Shown in pieces: positions 18,390 to 26,984 of a stretch of 64,000 nt of DNA. A model generated the notes under the pieces. It was not told where the DNA came from and did no database searches. It saw only the letters and a list, made by a program, of their open reading frames with translations. The stretch is from Roseovarius carneus (GTDB lineage: Bacteria; Pseudomonadota; Alphaproteobacteria; Rhodobacterales; Rhodobacteraceae). The position numbers were made by a program, and so were the translations under genes. The stretch's first letter is position 1. Every line of letters begins with the position of its first letter. The stretch lies in NCBI RefSeq assembly GCF_020141465.1, contig NZ_JAHSPD010000001.1, forward strand, positions 1,532,374 to 1,596,373. Direction: 5' to 3'.

Positions 18390-19733
18390 ATGTCCAGTCA
18401 CGGCGCCCCCATCCCCATGATTTCCGCCAAATGCGGCCCGCTTTCCGGCATCGCCGATGTGCCGGGGGACAAGTCGATCTCGCATCGCTCCTTGATCCTT
18501 GGGGCCATGGCGGTGGGCGAGACGCGCATCACCGGGCTTTTGGAGGGCGACGACGTGCTCGACACGGCCCGCGCCATGCGGTCGTTCGGGGCCGAAGTGG
18601 AGAAGGTGGCCGATGTCTATGTCGTCCACGGCGTGGGCGTGGGCGGGTTTGCGGAGCCAGATCACGTGATTGATTGCGGCAATTCGGGCACTGGCGTGCG
18701 GCTTTTGATGGGGGCGATGGCCACCACGGATATCTCGGTGACCTTCACCGGCGATGCCTCACTCAATGGTCGCCCGATGGCGCGTGTGACGGACCCTCTG
18801 GCGCTTTTCGGCACGCAGTCTGTGGGCCGCCGCGGTGGGCGCTTGCCGATGACGCTCGTGGGGGCGGCTGACCCGATCCCCGTGCGCTACACGGTGCCGA
18901 TGCCGTCGGCGCAGGTGAAATCCGCTGTGCTGCTCGCGGGGCTGAACGCGCCGGGCAAAACGGTCGTGATCGAGCATGAAGCGACCCGTGATCATACCGA
19001 ACGGATGCTCAAAGGCTTCGGCGCGGAAATCACGGTCGAGGATACAGATGCGGGCCGCGTGATCACCCTCACAGGGCAGCCCGAGTTGCGCCCGCAAACC
19101 ATCGCCGTGCCGCGTGATCCGTCCTCGGCGGCTTTCCCAGTCTGTGCCGCGCTGATCACCGAAGGGTCCGACGTATTGGTGCCGGGTATCGGCCTCAACC
19201 CGACGCGCGCGGGGCTTTTCACCACGCTGCGGGAGATGGGCGCAGACCTGACCTATGAGAATGAACGCACCGAGGGGGGTGAGCCCGTCGCCGACCTGCG
19301 CGCGCGTTTTTCTCCAAACCTCAAAGGGATAGAGGTGGACCCGACCCGCGCGGCCAGCATGATCGACGAATATCCGGTTCTTTCGGTCGTTGCGGCCTTT
19401 GCCGAGGGGCAGACGGTGATGCGCGGAGTCAAGGAGCTACGCGTGAAGGAATCCGACCGGATTGATGCGATGGCCAAGGGCCTGCGCGCCAACGGTGTTG
19501 AGGTGGACGAGGGCGAGGATTGGTGGATCGTCACCGGGCGCGGCCACGGCAATGTGCCGGGCGGCGGCACTTGTGCGGCGCGGCTCGATCACCGGATCGC
19601 GATGTCTTTCATAGTGCTGGGCATGGGCACCGAGGCACCTGTGACGGTCGATGATGGTGGCCCGATCACCACGTCTTTCCCGATATTTGAGCCGCTCATG
19701 GCCTCACTCGGGGCAAAGATCACACGCGCCTGA
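18390..19733 (+). CDS. aroA: 3-phosphoshikimate 1-carboxyvinyltransferase (EPSP synthase), class II type
   Basis: It joins shikimate-3-phosphate and PEP in the aromatic amino acid pathway. The 447-residue sequence carries the motif set of class [29 protein letters not shown] and [14 protein letters not shown] and a C-terminal [10 protein letters not shown] are also present. At the position where CP4-type enzymes have Ala in NAATGCRL, this protein has Gly ([10 protein letters not shown]). The start is the ATG at 18390 after AAGGAAGG. Confidence 0.95.
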   Translation: MSSHGAPIPMISAKCGPLSGIADVPGDKSISHRSLILGAMAVGETRITGLLEGDDVLDTARAMRSFGAEVEKVADVYVVHGVGVGGFAEPDHVIDCGNSGTGVRLLMGAMATTDISVTFTGDASLNGRPMARVTDPLALFGTQSVGRRGGRLPMTLVGAADPIPVRYTVPMPSAQVKSAVLLAGLNAPGKTVVIEHEATRDHTERMLKGFGAEITVEDTDAGRVITLTGQPELRPQTIAVPRDPSSAAFPVCAALITEGSDVLVPGIGLNPTRAGLFTTLREMGADLTYENERTEGGEPVADLRARFSPNLKGIEVDPTRAASMIDEYPVLSVVAAFAEGQTVMRGVKELRVKESDRIDAMAKGLRANGVEVDEGEDWWIVTGRGHGNVPGGGTCAARLDHRIAMSFIVLGMGTEAPVTVDDGGPITTSFPIFEPLMASLGAKITRA

Positions 19734-19809
19734 CCCCCCCCGGCCCTTACAGGGGCCAAGGGTGAGATCAAATGGATGCGTGCCAACCTATGACTTGGAA
19801 TGGCGCGTA

Positions 19810-21348
19810 TCAGACCGGCAGGTGGATCTTGAACGCGGCCCGGATCGCGGCATCTATGGCGGGATCAAACCGCGCGGCTGAGCGCTCGGACAGGATCTCC
19901 TCTTTGCGCGCGGTCGTGTCCTTCAAAAGGTCTGGCTTGCCCGATTCCTCCCATTGCTTGGGGCTCATCCGGTTGCCGATCTTGGGATATTGATAATCGC
20001 TCACCATCCGGGCCAGCGTCTGGGACGTGCCCAGATAATGTCCCGGACCCCCGATGCAGACCTCGCGGATTTGCTCCAGCGCCAGCGTTTCCTCATTCAC
20101 CTCGATCCCCCGCACGCAGCGTTGCGCGTGTCCGATCAGATCATCCCCGAGGATCAGTGATTCAAGGCAAAATCCGAGGAGCGACGCATGCATCCCGGCG
20201 GCCTCATACACCATGTTAAGCCCCGACAGCCCCGCCATCACGTTGGAGCACATCTGCTCCCACCCGGCCTGCATATCGGGTAGCTTGGCATCCGTGATCC
20301 CGCCTACTGCCCCGCCGGGCAGATCGTAGAATCGGTGCATCTGTGCGCAGCCCGAACTGAGCAGCGCCTGCTCGCCTGACCCGCCGGTCATCGCGCCCGT
20401 GCGCAGGTCCAGCCCAAAAGGCCAAGTGCCAAACACCGCTGGATGGCCGGGTTTCACCGCGTTGACGTAAACGAGGCCCGCAAGGCACTCGGCGGTGGCT
20501 TGCACGATAGCGCCCGCCACGGTCGAGGGGGCTGTGGCCCCGGCCATGCCCGCGCTTAGCAGCAAGACAGGCATACCGCCTTCGATGCAGGCTTCCATCA
20601 CCTCGCACGACTCGGTCGCGAATTTCATCGGCGGCACAACAAAGCAATTGGAGTTGCTCATGAAAGGCCGCTCGCGCCATTTGTCCTCGCCGCCCGCGAT
20701 CAGGTGCAGCATTTCCAGCGCGCCTTTGACATAGCTGGGATCGGTGAAGGAGGTGCCCACGTGCTTGGTGGTCCCGCCGCAGCAGGCGTAGATGGTGTTC
20801 AAATCCATCTCGTAATTATCATAGATGTCCCGGCAGACCATGGGCCGCTGCACAAAGTGGATATTGTCGAGCACATCGCAGATCCGGGCGGCATCATGCA
20901 GGTCCTGCACCGTGCATTCGCGGTAATTGCGCCCGTCCACATCGACCATATGTACGGCGGCACCGGCGGTGCCGTAATGCACTTTGGTGCCTTTGAGATG
21001 CATGTCATGGCGCGGATCGCGGCCCATGAGGGTCACATCACGGTTGGCGCGCGCAATCGTGTCTTCCACCAGCGCGCGGGGAAAGCGGATACGGCCATCA
21101 TGGCCTTGAATGGCACCCGCACCCGTGAGGTAAGCCACGCCGCTCGGCGGCGCATCGGCAAGCCCGATTTGCTCCAGCGCGTCGAGGGCCGTGTTGTGAA
21201 TCTGTTCGATCTGCGCCTGTGTGAGAACATTCAGCACACCACCTTCCATACCCGGGCGTATGGAACGCATGGCCTCGGATGGAGGGGCGGCACGGGTTGC
21301 GCGGCGGGCGGCACGGCCGCCGGAGCGGCGAGGGGATTGGTCATTCAT
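19810..21348 (-). CDS. Trimethylamine methyltransferase (MttB) family protein, non-pyrrolysine
   Basis: A 512-residue MttB-superfamily protein with uninterrupted sense codons, so it is not a pyrrolysine enzyme. Characterised non-Pyl members demethylate quaternary amines such as glycine betaine and pass the methyl to a corrinoid protein. Typical stretches are QIHNTALDALEQIGL, KVHYGTAGAAVHMVDVDGR, CCGGTTKHVGTSF and LPGGAVGGITDAKLPD. The N-terminus carries a basic Arg/Ala-rich extension. No corrinoid protein or MtgA-type partner is adjacent. The ATG at 21348 is chosen; the frame extends to 21426. Confidence 0.85.
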   Translation of the reverse strand: MNDQSPRRSGGRAARRATRAAPPSEAMRSIRPGMEGGVLNVLTQAQIEQIHNTALDALEQIGLADAPPSGVAYLTGAGAIQGHDGRIRFPRALVEDTIARANRDVTLMGRDPRHDMHLKGTKVHYGTAGAAVHMVDVDGRNYRECTVQDLHDAARICDVLDNIHFVQRPMVCRDIYDNYEMDLNTIYACCGGTTKHVGTSFTDPSYVKGALEMLHLIAGGEDKWRERPFMSNSNCFVVPPMKFATESCEVMEACIEGGMPVLLLSAGMAGATAPSTVAGAIVQATAECLAGLVYVNAVKPGHPAVFGTWPFGLDLRTGAMTGGSGEQALLSSGCAQMHRFYDLPGGAVGGITDAKLPDMQAGWEQMCSNVMAGLSGLNMVYEAAGMHASLLGFCLESLILGDDLIGHAQRCVRGIEVNEETLALEQIREVCIGGPGHYLGTSQTLARMVSDYQYPKIGNRMSPKQWEESGKPDLLKDTTARKEEILSERSAARFDPAIDAAIRAAFKIHLPV

Positions 21349-21489
21349 GATAGCGTTCCGGGGTTTGGAAAAAGGGAAAAACGGTCGTGTCTCAAGCCCC
21401 CGGCCTGCCCCGTGCAGCGCGTCCACGCTCGGCCCCGATCGTTCTGATCACAAGGGCGATCTTGCAGCATGGCGACATGGCCATCCCCT

Positions 21490-21527
21490 CACATATGGTA
21501 AACCCATGTGAAAATGCTGCGCAGCAT
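21490..21527. promoter_or_regulatory. Inverted repeat plus 14-bp palindrome upstream of the MttB-family gene
   Basis: CACAT at 21490-21494 pairs with ATGTG at 21506-21510. Just beyond, ATGCTGCGCAGCAT at 21514-21527 is a perfect 14-base palindrome. Both lie 140-180 bases ahead of the MttB-family start, in the 227-base gap to the aminotransferase stop. They could be operators; no binding protein is identifiable. Confidence 0.35.
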
Positions 21528-21575
21528 CCGTCTATTCTGATTGCGACCTAGTGTCGTTTTCAGGCCGTGATCTGC

Positions 21576-22754
21576 CTATTTTGCCTGCTCTGCCGCCAAA
21601 GACAGCAATTTTGCCAACGCCTCTTCCAGTTTTGCGTCGTCCACGGTCAGTGCGAGGCGGATATGTCCTGCCGCCGCCGCGCCAAAGCTTTCGCCGGGCA
21701 TGACGGCCACATGATGCGTGTCCAAGAGGAGATTGCCGAATGCCTCGCCGCTCATCCCCGTCGCGCGGATATCGAGCATGACATACATCGCCCCATCCGC
21801 CGGAATGGCACGCACCACGTTTTGTGCGGCGATTTGCTTGAGCACCAGATCACGGCGGCGGCGGAAGGGGGCTGCGATCGTTTCTTCAAAAGCGGCCCCT
21901 TGGTTGAGCGCAAAAAGCGCGCCCTCCTGAATGAAGCCGCAGACCCCGTAGGTGGTGTTCATGGTCAGATCGCCAATGCTGGCTGTCACGTCCTCGGGCC
22001 CGATGAGCCAACCGATGCGCGAGCCGGTCATAGCGTGGCTCTTGGACATGGAGCCCACGACCAGCGTGCGCTCGGCCATGCCGGGCAGGGCGCGGGGGCT
22101 TTTATGTGCACCGGTCCAGACTTGCGTGTCATAAACCTCGTCCGAGATCAGCCACAGATCGTTGTCCTGACACACTTCGGCAATCCCTTGCAGCGTGTCA
22201 TCTGAATAGATCACACCGGTTGGGTTGTTGGGCGAGTTGACCAGAAGCGATTTCGCCCCTGTGTCTTTCGCGGCGGCGTCGATTGACGCGGCGTCGGGCT
22301 GAAACTGCGCGTCGGCTGAGGCCGCGATTGGGTGAGCCTTTGCGCCGACGCTGCGAATGGTGCCGGGGTAGGTGGCGTAATAGGGATCAATGAAGAGGCC
22401 TGTGTCACCTTCGCCGAGGGCCGCGTAATGCGCGGCGTAAAGCGACGATTGCCCGCCCGGTACGATCAGCACATTGTCTGGTGTGGTGCGCGTGCCCGTG
22501 GCCGCCTCGACCCGCGCCGCTACGGTCTCGCGAAGGGCACGCATGCCGCTAAATTCCGTGTATCCGGTATTGCCAGCCAGCCCTGCGCGGTGCATCGCGT
22601 CAAGAATGCTGGGATCGGTGCGGATGTCATGCTCGCCAATGGTCAGTTCCGTCACCGGGGTGCCGTCGCGTATCATCTCGCGGGCGCGCACGAAAAGGTC
22701 CCAGCCATCCGAGCCGCCGCCGTTGATCTGTGTCAGGCGTGATGAAAGTTGCAT
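21576..22754 (-). CDS. PLP-dependent class I/II aminotransferase
   Basis: A 392-residue fold-type I aminotransferase of the aspartate/aromatic subgroup. ELTIGEHDIRTDP and VPGGQSSLYAAHYAAL lie in the N-terminal half, SPNNPTGVIYS is the cofactor-contact segment, and LISDEVYDTQVW contains the pyridine-ring Asp and Tyr. The Schiff-base lysine is in VGSMSKSHAMTGSRIGWL. Donor and acceptor substrates cannot be assigned. It is divergent from cysS and upstream of the MttB-family gene on the same strand. Confidence 0.88.
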   Translation of the reverse strand: MQLSSRLTQINGGGSDGWDLFVRAREMIRDGTPVTELTIGEHDIRTDPSILDAMHRAGLAGNTGYTEFSGMRALRETVAARVEAATGTRTTPDNVLIVPGGQSSLYAAHYAALGEGDTGLFIDPYYATYPGTIRSVGAKAHPIAASADAQFQPDAASIDAAAKDTGAKSLLVNSPNNPTGVIYSDDTLQGIAEVCQDNDLWLISDEVYDTQVWTGAHKSPRALPGMAERTLVVGSMSKSHAMTGSRIGWLIGPEDVTASIGDLTMNTTYGVCGFIQEGALFALNQGAAFEETIAAPFRRRRDLVLKQIAAQNVVRAIPADGAMYVMLDIRATGMSGEAFGNLLLDTHHVAVMPGESFGAAAAGHIRLALTVDDAKLEEALAKLLSLAAEQAK

Positions 22755-22828
22755 GGGCGTGCCTCCGTCTTGTGATCTTGCGAGACAGGCCAGCGCGGGG
22801 CGGGTAAGTCAACCTGCATTTTGCCCCC

Positions 22829-22857
22829 TTGACCGGGCCGGGGCTGGGCGCTTAGGG
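22829..22857 (+). promoter_or_regulatory. Candidate promoter for the cysS leader transcript
   Basis: TTGACC at 22829-22834 and TTAGGG at 22852-22857 are 17 bases apart. The predicted +1 falls at about 22864-22866, coinciding with the ATG of the Cys-codon leader ORF. That would make the leader ORF leaderless. The -10 is weak, so this rests mainly on the -35 and the position. Confidence 0.45.
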
Positions 22858-22864
22858 TGCCCGC

Positions 22865-22906
22865 ATGAACAAGACCCTTTGCATTACCACCTGCATTACA
22901 CCCTGA
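22865..22906 (+). CDS. Cysteine-codon leader peptide upstream of cysS
   Basis: A 13-codon ORF, MNKTLCITTCITP followed by TGA, lies 88 bases before the cysS ATG on the same strand. Two of its 13 codons are UGC, in front of a cysteinyl-tRNA synthetase gene. Thr (four) and Ile (two) codons are also frequent. Ribosome pausing at the Cys codons when charged tRNA-Cys is low would be the expected sensing step. A promoter 17-bp spaced just upstream puts +1 at its ATG, as in leaderless leader peptides known from other alphaproteobacteria (trpL). It is followed by a GC stem. It may alternatively be a chance small ORF; conservation is untested. Confidence 0.5.
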   Translation: MNKTLCITTCITP

Positions 22907-22913
22907 GATATCT

Positions 22914-22968
22914 CGGGCGGGTCTGTCTTTCTATTCCATCACTGGTGAAGAGTTGCTAAGCCCGCCCG
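22914..22968 (+). promoter_or_regulatory. Putative attenuator-like stem between leader ORF and cysS
   Basis: CGGGCGGG at 22914-22921 is perfectly complementary to CCCGCCCG at 22961-22968, with a 39-base loop. The loop itself contains TCAC/GTGA complementarity. The ascending arm starts 8 bases after the leader stop codon, so a ribosome at the stop would cover it. An alternative longer-range pairing is possible between GGGTGC (22855-22860) and GCACCC (22971-22976). No U-run follows, so intrinsic termination is not obvious. Rho-dependent or translational control would be needed. Confidence 0.4.
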
Positions 22969-22994
22969 GAGCACCCGTGTGAGGACATCGCGCC

Positions 22995-24440
22995 ATGACC
23001 AACGCCCCGACCAAGATCAAGCTACACAACACCAAGACCCGCAAGAAGGAGGTTTTTACCCCTTTGGATGCGGACAATGTGCGCATGTATGTCTGTGGCC
23101 CGACGGTCTATGACCGCGCGCATCTGGGAAATGCGCGGCCTGTTGTGGTGTTCGACGTGCTCTACCGTTTGCTGCGGCATGTGTATGGGCCGGAGCACGT
23201 GACTTATGTGCGCAATTTCACGGATGTGGATGACAAGATCAACGCACGTGCCGCCGAAAGCGGGCGGGCGATTGGCGAGATCACCGAGGAGACGATCAAC
23301 TGGTTTCTGGGCGATATGGGCGCGCTTGGGGCCTTGGAGCCAAACGCGATGCCGCGTGCGACCGCGTTCATCCCCCAGATGGTTGAGATGATCGAGGGGC
23401 TTATTGCAGCGGGCCATGCCTATGCGGCGGAAGGGCATGTTCTCTTTCGTGTGCGGTCTTACGAGGCCTACGGCGCTTTGTCGGGGCGGTCTGTCGATGA
23501 CATGATCGCGGGCGCACGGGTCGAGGTGGCGCCCTATAAAGAGGACGCGATGGATTTCGTCCTCTGGAAGCCCTCGGGGCTGGACCTGCCCGGATGGGAC
23601 AGCCCGTGGGGGCGCGGGCGGCCCGGCTGGCATATCGAATGCTCGGCCATGGCGCATGAATTGCTGGGCGAGAGTTTTGACATTCACGGTGGCGGGAATG
23701 ATCTGATGTTCCCGCATCACGAGAACGAGATCGCACAGTCCTGCTGTGCGCATCCCGAAGGGGGCTTCGCGCAGGTCTGGATGCACAATGAGATGCTACA
23801 GGTCGAGGGCAAGAAGATGTCCAAGTCTTTGGGGAATTTCTTCACAGTGCGTGATTTGCTGGACCAAGGTGTGCCGGGCGAGGTGATCCGGTTTGTGTTT
23901 TTGTCGACGCATTATAGGAAGCCGATGGATTGGACGGCGGATAAGGCCGACGTAGCAAGAAACCATCTTAAACGAATGTGGTCACTGGTAGGGCCTACCG
24001 AAACTCAAAATGCCTCAGAGCATCTACCACAAGAGTTTGTTGATGCGCTAGCTAATGACTTGGATACTCACACTGCGCTACAATTGTTAATAAAATGGAC
24101 AAAAGAAGGTAGAGCAGATGACGTAACCGCCGCTGCACACCTTCTAGGGTTTTTGTGTGTTTCCGAAGCCTATGATGCTTTGTTCGACGAGGATTGGCTC
24201 GCGGAAGAAACTGTAGAAGCGATTGAAGAGGCCATTTTTCAATGGCACCTAGCCCGACAGCAACGCGACTTCAGCAGGGCTGACAAGATGCGGGGTCAAC
24301 TGCTGGCCTTGGGGATTAGACCCGTTTCCCAAGAAGACGAAAACAGCAATTGGGTGTTTTCCAACCCAGATTTCATGTCGGACAACGATAATGCTCGGAT
24401 CATTGATGGGATTGAAAAAATGCGTGGTGAAGCTGGATGA
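22995..24440 (+). CDS. cysS: Cysteinyl-tRNA synthetase
   Basis: It charges tRNA-Cys with cysteine. The 481-residue protein has the class I signature as [10 protein letters not shown], the zinc-binding ligands beginning at [22 protein letters not shown], and [11 protein letters not shown]. From about codon 316 (base 23940 on) the base and codon use changes sharply, with TTA, CTA, ATA, AGA and ACA codons that the first 315 codons hardly use. The C-terminal anticodon-binding part diverges from what I expect in Rhodobacterales. This suggests the 3' third was replaced by recombination with a lower-GC source. A Cys-codon leader ORF precedes it; a strong terminator follows. Confidence 0.96.
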   Translation: MTNAPTKIKLHNTKTRKKEVFTPLDADNVRMYVCGPTVYDRAHLGNARPVVVFDVLYRLLRHVYGPEHVTYVRNFTDVDDKINARAAESGRAIGEITEETINWFLGDMGALGALEPNAMPRATAFIPQMVEMIEGLIAAGHAYAAEGHVLFRVRSYEAYGALSGRSVDDMIAGARVEVAPYKEDAMDFVLWKPSGLDLPGWDSPWGRGRPGWHIECSAMAHELLGESFDIHGGGNDLMFPHHENEIAQSCCAHPEGGFAQVWMHNEMLQVEGKKMSKSLGNFFTVRDLLDQGVPGEVIRFVFLSTHYRKPMDWTADKADVARNHLKRMWSLVGPTETQNASEHLPQEFVDALANDLDTHTALQLLIKWTKEGRADDVTAAAHLLGFLCVSEAYDALFDEDWLAEETVEAIEEAIFQWHLARQQRDFSRADKMRGQLLALGIRPVSQEDENSNWVFSNPDFMSDNDNARIIDGIEKMRGEAG

Positions 24441-24459
24441 CCGCCCATTACCAACAAAA

Positions 24460-24522
24460 GGCCAGCCCCCGGCCGCGGGTGGGGGGGAAGCCCCCGCCCG
24501 GGGGGCTGGTCGGGGGCTGGCC
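24460..24522. repeat. Large GC-rich inverted repeat after cysS
   Basis: GGCCAGCCCCCG at 24460-24471 and CGGGGGCTGGCC at 24511-24522 are perfectly complementary over 12 bases. They enclose a second hairpin, CGGGTGGGGG against CCCCCGCCCG with one G-U pair. The nested structure looks like a dispersed palindromic element or compound terminator rather than a simple hairpin. Confidence 0.6.
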
Positions 24523-24550
24523 GTGCCAAGGGTGGCACGGCTCGGGTTTT
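24521..24550 (+). terminator. Intrinsic terminator after cysS
   Basis: CCGTGCCA (24521-24528), loop AGGG, TGGCACGG (24533-24540) forms a perfect 8-bp stem. It is followed by CTCGGGTTTT, giving a short T run. It separates cysS from cimA. Confidence 0.7.
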
Positions 24551-24597
24551 GTATCTGCGCACGTTAGACTAAACTGCCATCAGTGGGGGTGCATGCA

Positions 24598-26208
24598 ATG
24601 ACCCGCACCCGTCTCACCCTCTATGACACCACGCTGCGCGATGGGCAGCAGACGCAAGGCGTGCAGTTCTCCACCGAGGAAAAACAGGCCATTGCGCTGA
24701 GCCTTGACCGCTTGGGCATCGACTATATCGAGGGCGGCTGGCCCGGGGCGAATCCCACCGACTCTGCGTTTTTCGACGCGGCCCCGGCGACCAAAGCGCG
24801 GATGACCGCCTTTGGCATGACCAAGCGCACGGGGCGCAGTGCGGGCAATGACGATGTGCTGGCCGCTGTGCTCAACGCAGGCACACCCGCCGTGTGCCTT
24901 GTGGGCAAAGCGCATGAGTTCCATGTGACGACAGCGCTGGGCATCACGCTGGACGAAAACGTCGAGAATATCCGCGCCTCCATCGCGCATATCGCAGCAC
25001 AAGGCCGCGAAGCCTTGTTCGACGCCGAGCATTTCTTTGATGGCTACAAGTCCAACCCGGCATACGCGCTGGAATGCCTGCGTGCCGCCCATGACGCAGG
25101 CGCGCGGTGGGTCGTGCTCTGCGATACCAATGGCGGCACATTGCCCCGCGAAATCGGCCATATCACGGCTGAGGTGATCGCCGCGGGCATCCCCGGCAGC
25201 CATGTAGGCATCCATACGCACAACGATACCGAAACCGCCGTGGCCAGCACTCTGGCCGCCGTTGAGGCGGGCGCGCGCCAGATCCAAGGGACGCTGAACG
25301 GGCTAGGCGAGCGCTGCGGGAATGCGAACCTTACGGCGCTGATCCCCACGCTGCTGCTCAAAGAGCCCTATGCCAGCCAGTTCGAGATCGGCGTGAGCCG
25401 GGAGGCGCTGGAGGGTTTGACACAGGCCAGCAGGCAACTTGATGATATCCTCAACCGCGTGCCGATGCGGCAGGCGGCCTATGTGGGGGCTTCGGCCTTT
25501 GCGCACAAGGCGGGGCTGCACGCCAGCGCGATCCTCAAGGACCCCACCACTTATGAGCATATCGCGCCCGAAACCGTGGGCAATGCGCGCATCATCCCGA
25601 TGTCCAATCAGGCCGGCCAATCCAACCTGCGCCGCCGCCTCGCCGATGCGGGGCTGGAGGTGGACCCGAAGGACCCGGCGCTGGCCCTGATCCTCGATGA
25701 GATCAAGGCGCGCGAGGCCAAGGGCTATACCTATGACAGCGCGCAGGCCTCGTTTGAGCTTCTGGCGCGCCGCGCGCTGGGCCGGATGCCCGTGTTTTTC
25801 GAAGTGAAGCGCTACAAGGTCACGGTCGAGCGGCGCAAGAACAAGCGCGATGAGGTGGTGAGCCTCTCGGAGGCGGTTGTGGTGGTGAAGGTGGACGGCG
25901 AGAAGAAGCTTTCGGTTTCCGAGTCGATGGACGCCAAGGGCCATGATCGTGGGCCGGTCAACGCGTTGGCCAAGGCGCTGGGCAAGGATCTCGGGCGCTA
26001 TACGGAGGCTCTGAAGGACATGCGGCTGGTGGATTTCAAGGTGCGTATCACCCAAGGTGGGACCGAGGCCGTAACCCGCGTGATCATCGATAGCGAGGAT
26101 GGCACGGGCCGTCGGTGGTCCACTGTGGGGGTCAGCGCGAATATCGTCGATGCGTCCTTTGAGGCGCTTCTCGATGCGATCAACTGGAAGCTCTTGCGCA
26201 GTGAATGA
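24598..26208 (+). CDS. cimA: (R)-citramalate synthase
   Basis: It condenses pyruvate and acetyl-CoA to citramalate, the threonine-independent entry to isoleucine biosynthesis. It is 536 residues. The N-terminal TIM barrel has LYDTTLRDGQQTQGVQFS, the metal ligands in GIHTHNDTETAVA, and GTLNGLGERCGNANL. KAGLHASAI lies in the linker. The C-terminal LeuA-type allosteric domain starts near residue 385 and ends in TVGVSANIVDASFEALLDA. The length and DGQQTQGVQF wording separate it from isopropylmalate synthase. The start is ATG at 24598; a GTG at 24583 is also in frame. Confidence 0.93.
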   Translation: MTRTRLTLYDTTLRDGQQTQGVQFSTEEKQAIALSLDRLGIDYIEGGWPGANPTDSAFFDAAPATKARMTAFGMTKRTGRSAGNDDVLAAVLNAGTPAVCLVGKAHEFHVTTALGITLDENVENIRASIAHIAAQGREALFDAEHFFDGYKSNPAYALECLRAAHDAGARWVVLCDTNGGTLPREIGHITAEVIAAGIPGSHVGIHTHNDTETAVASTLAAVEAGARQIQGTLNGLGERCGNANLTALIPTLLLKEPYASQFEIGVSREALEGLTQASRQLDDILNRVPMRQAAYVGASAFAHKAGLHASAILKDPTTYEHIAPETVGNARIIPMSNQAGQSNLRRRLADAGLEVDPKDPALALILDEIKAREAKGYTYDSAQASFELLARRALGRMPVFFEVKRYKVTVERRKNKRDEVVSLSEAVVVVKVDGEKKLSVSESMDAKGHDRGPVNALAKALGKDLGRYTEALKDMRLVDFKVRITQGGTEAVTRVIIDSEDGTGRRWSTVGVSANIVDASFEALLDAINWKLLRSE

Positions 26209-26971
26209 CGATCTGCGCGCCTGCGCTGACATCGTGCGCCGGGGCGATCCTGAGCGTTTTGCCGCTGCGATGGCCGCTCCCGTTGCGGCGCGTGCGGTGC
26301 TTTTCCCGGTCTATGCGTTCAACGTGGAGGTGGCGCGCGCACCGTGGCTCACCGCAGAGCCGATGATCGCGGAAATGCGCCTGCAATGGTGGCGCGAGGC
26401 GCTTGAGGAAATCGGCGTGGGCGGGCCTGTGCGCCGCCATGAGGTGACCACGCCCTTAGCCGGGGTTCTGGACGCTGAAGGGGTGGCGCTTCTTGATGCG
26501 CTGATCGCGGCGCGGCGGTGGGATATCTACAAAGACCCGTTCGAGGACGCCGCGCATTTCGAGCAGTATCTGACCCGCACATCTGGGCATCTGATGTTGG
26601 CGGCTGCGCGGGCCCTTGGGGGTGTAGATGAGGCTGCTGTTCTGGATGTGGGCTATGCCTCGGGCCTTGCGAATTACCTGCGCGCGATCCCGGCGCTTGA
26701 GGCGGCGGGGCGGGTGCCATTGCTCGATGGACGTCCCCAGGGGCTGCGTGATCTGGCGCAAAACGGGCTTGCGCGGCTTGGCAAAGGACGCGCCGCGCGC
26801 AAATCGGTGCCGAAACCTGCCGCCCCTGCGCTTTACGCAGCGTGGCTTGCCGGTCCTGTGTTGCGCCGAGCCGCCGCACATCCGGCGCTGGTGGGGCAGG
26901 GCGCGCTTGATCCCGCGCCCGCCGCCGCACGGTTGCGGCTGATGGGGGTCGCGATGACCGGGCGCTGGTAA
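26201..26971 (+). CDS. Squalene/phytoene synthase family protein (NDUFAF6-like)
   Basis: A 256-residue SQS_PSY-fold protein: ADIVRRGDPERFAAAMAAPV at the N-terminus, LFPVYAFNVEVARA, MRLQWWREALEEI, and SGLANYLRAIPALEAAGRVP. The aspartate-rich DxxxD pairs needed for prenyl-diphosphate ionisation in true phytoene synthases are not evident. It therefore looks like the non-catalytic branch related to eukaryotic NDUFAF6, a complex I assembly factor. It starts with GTG at 26201, overlapping the last codons of cimA by 8 bases, so it is translationally coupled. The function is inferred only from family. Confidence 0.75.
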   Translation: MNDDLRACADIVRRGDPERFAAAMAAPVAARAVLFPVYAFNVEVARAPWLTAEPMIAEMRLQWWREALEEIGVGGPVRRHEVTTPLAGVLDAEGVALLDALIAARRWDIYKDPFEDAAHFEQYLTRTSGHLMLAAARALGGVDEAAVLDVGYASGLANYLRAIPALEAAGRVPLLDGRPQGLRDLAQNGLARLGKGRAARKSVPKPAAPALYAAWLAGPVLRRAAAHPALVGQGALDPAPAAARLRLMGVAMTGRW

Positions 26972-26984
26972 AGCGTTTTTCGGA

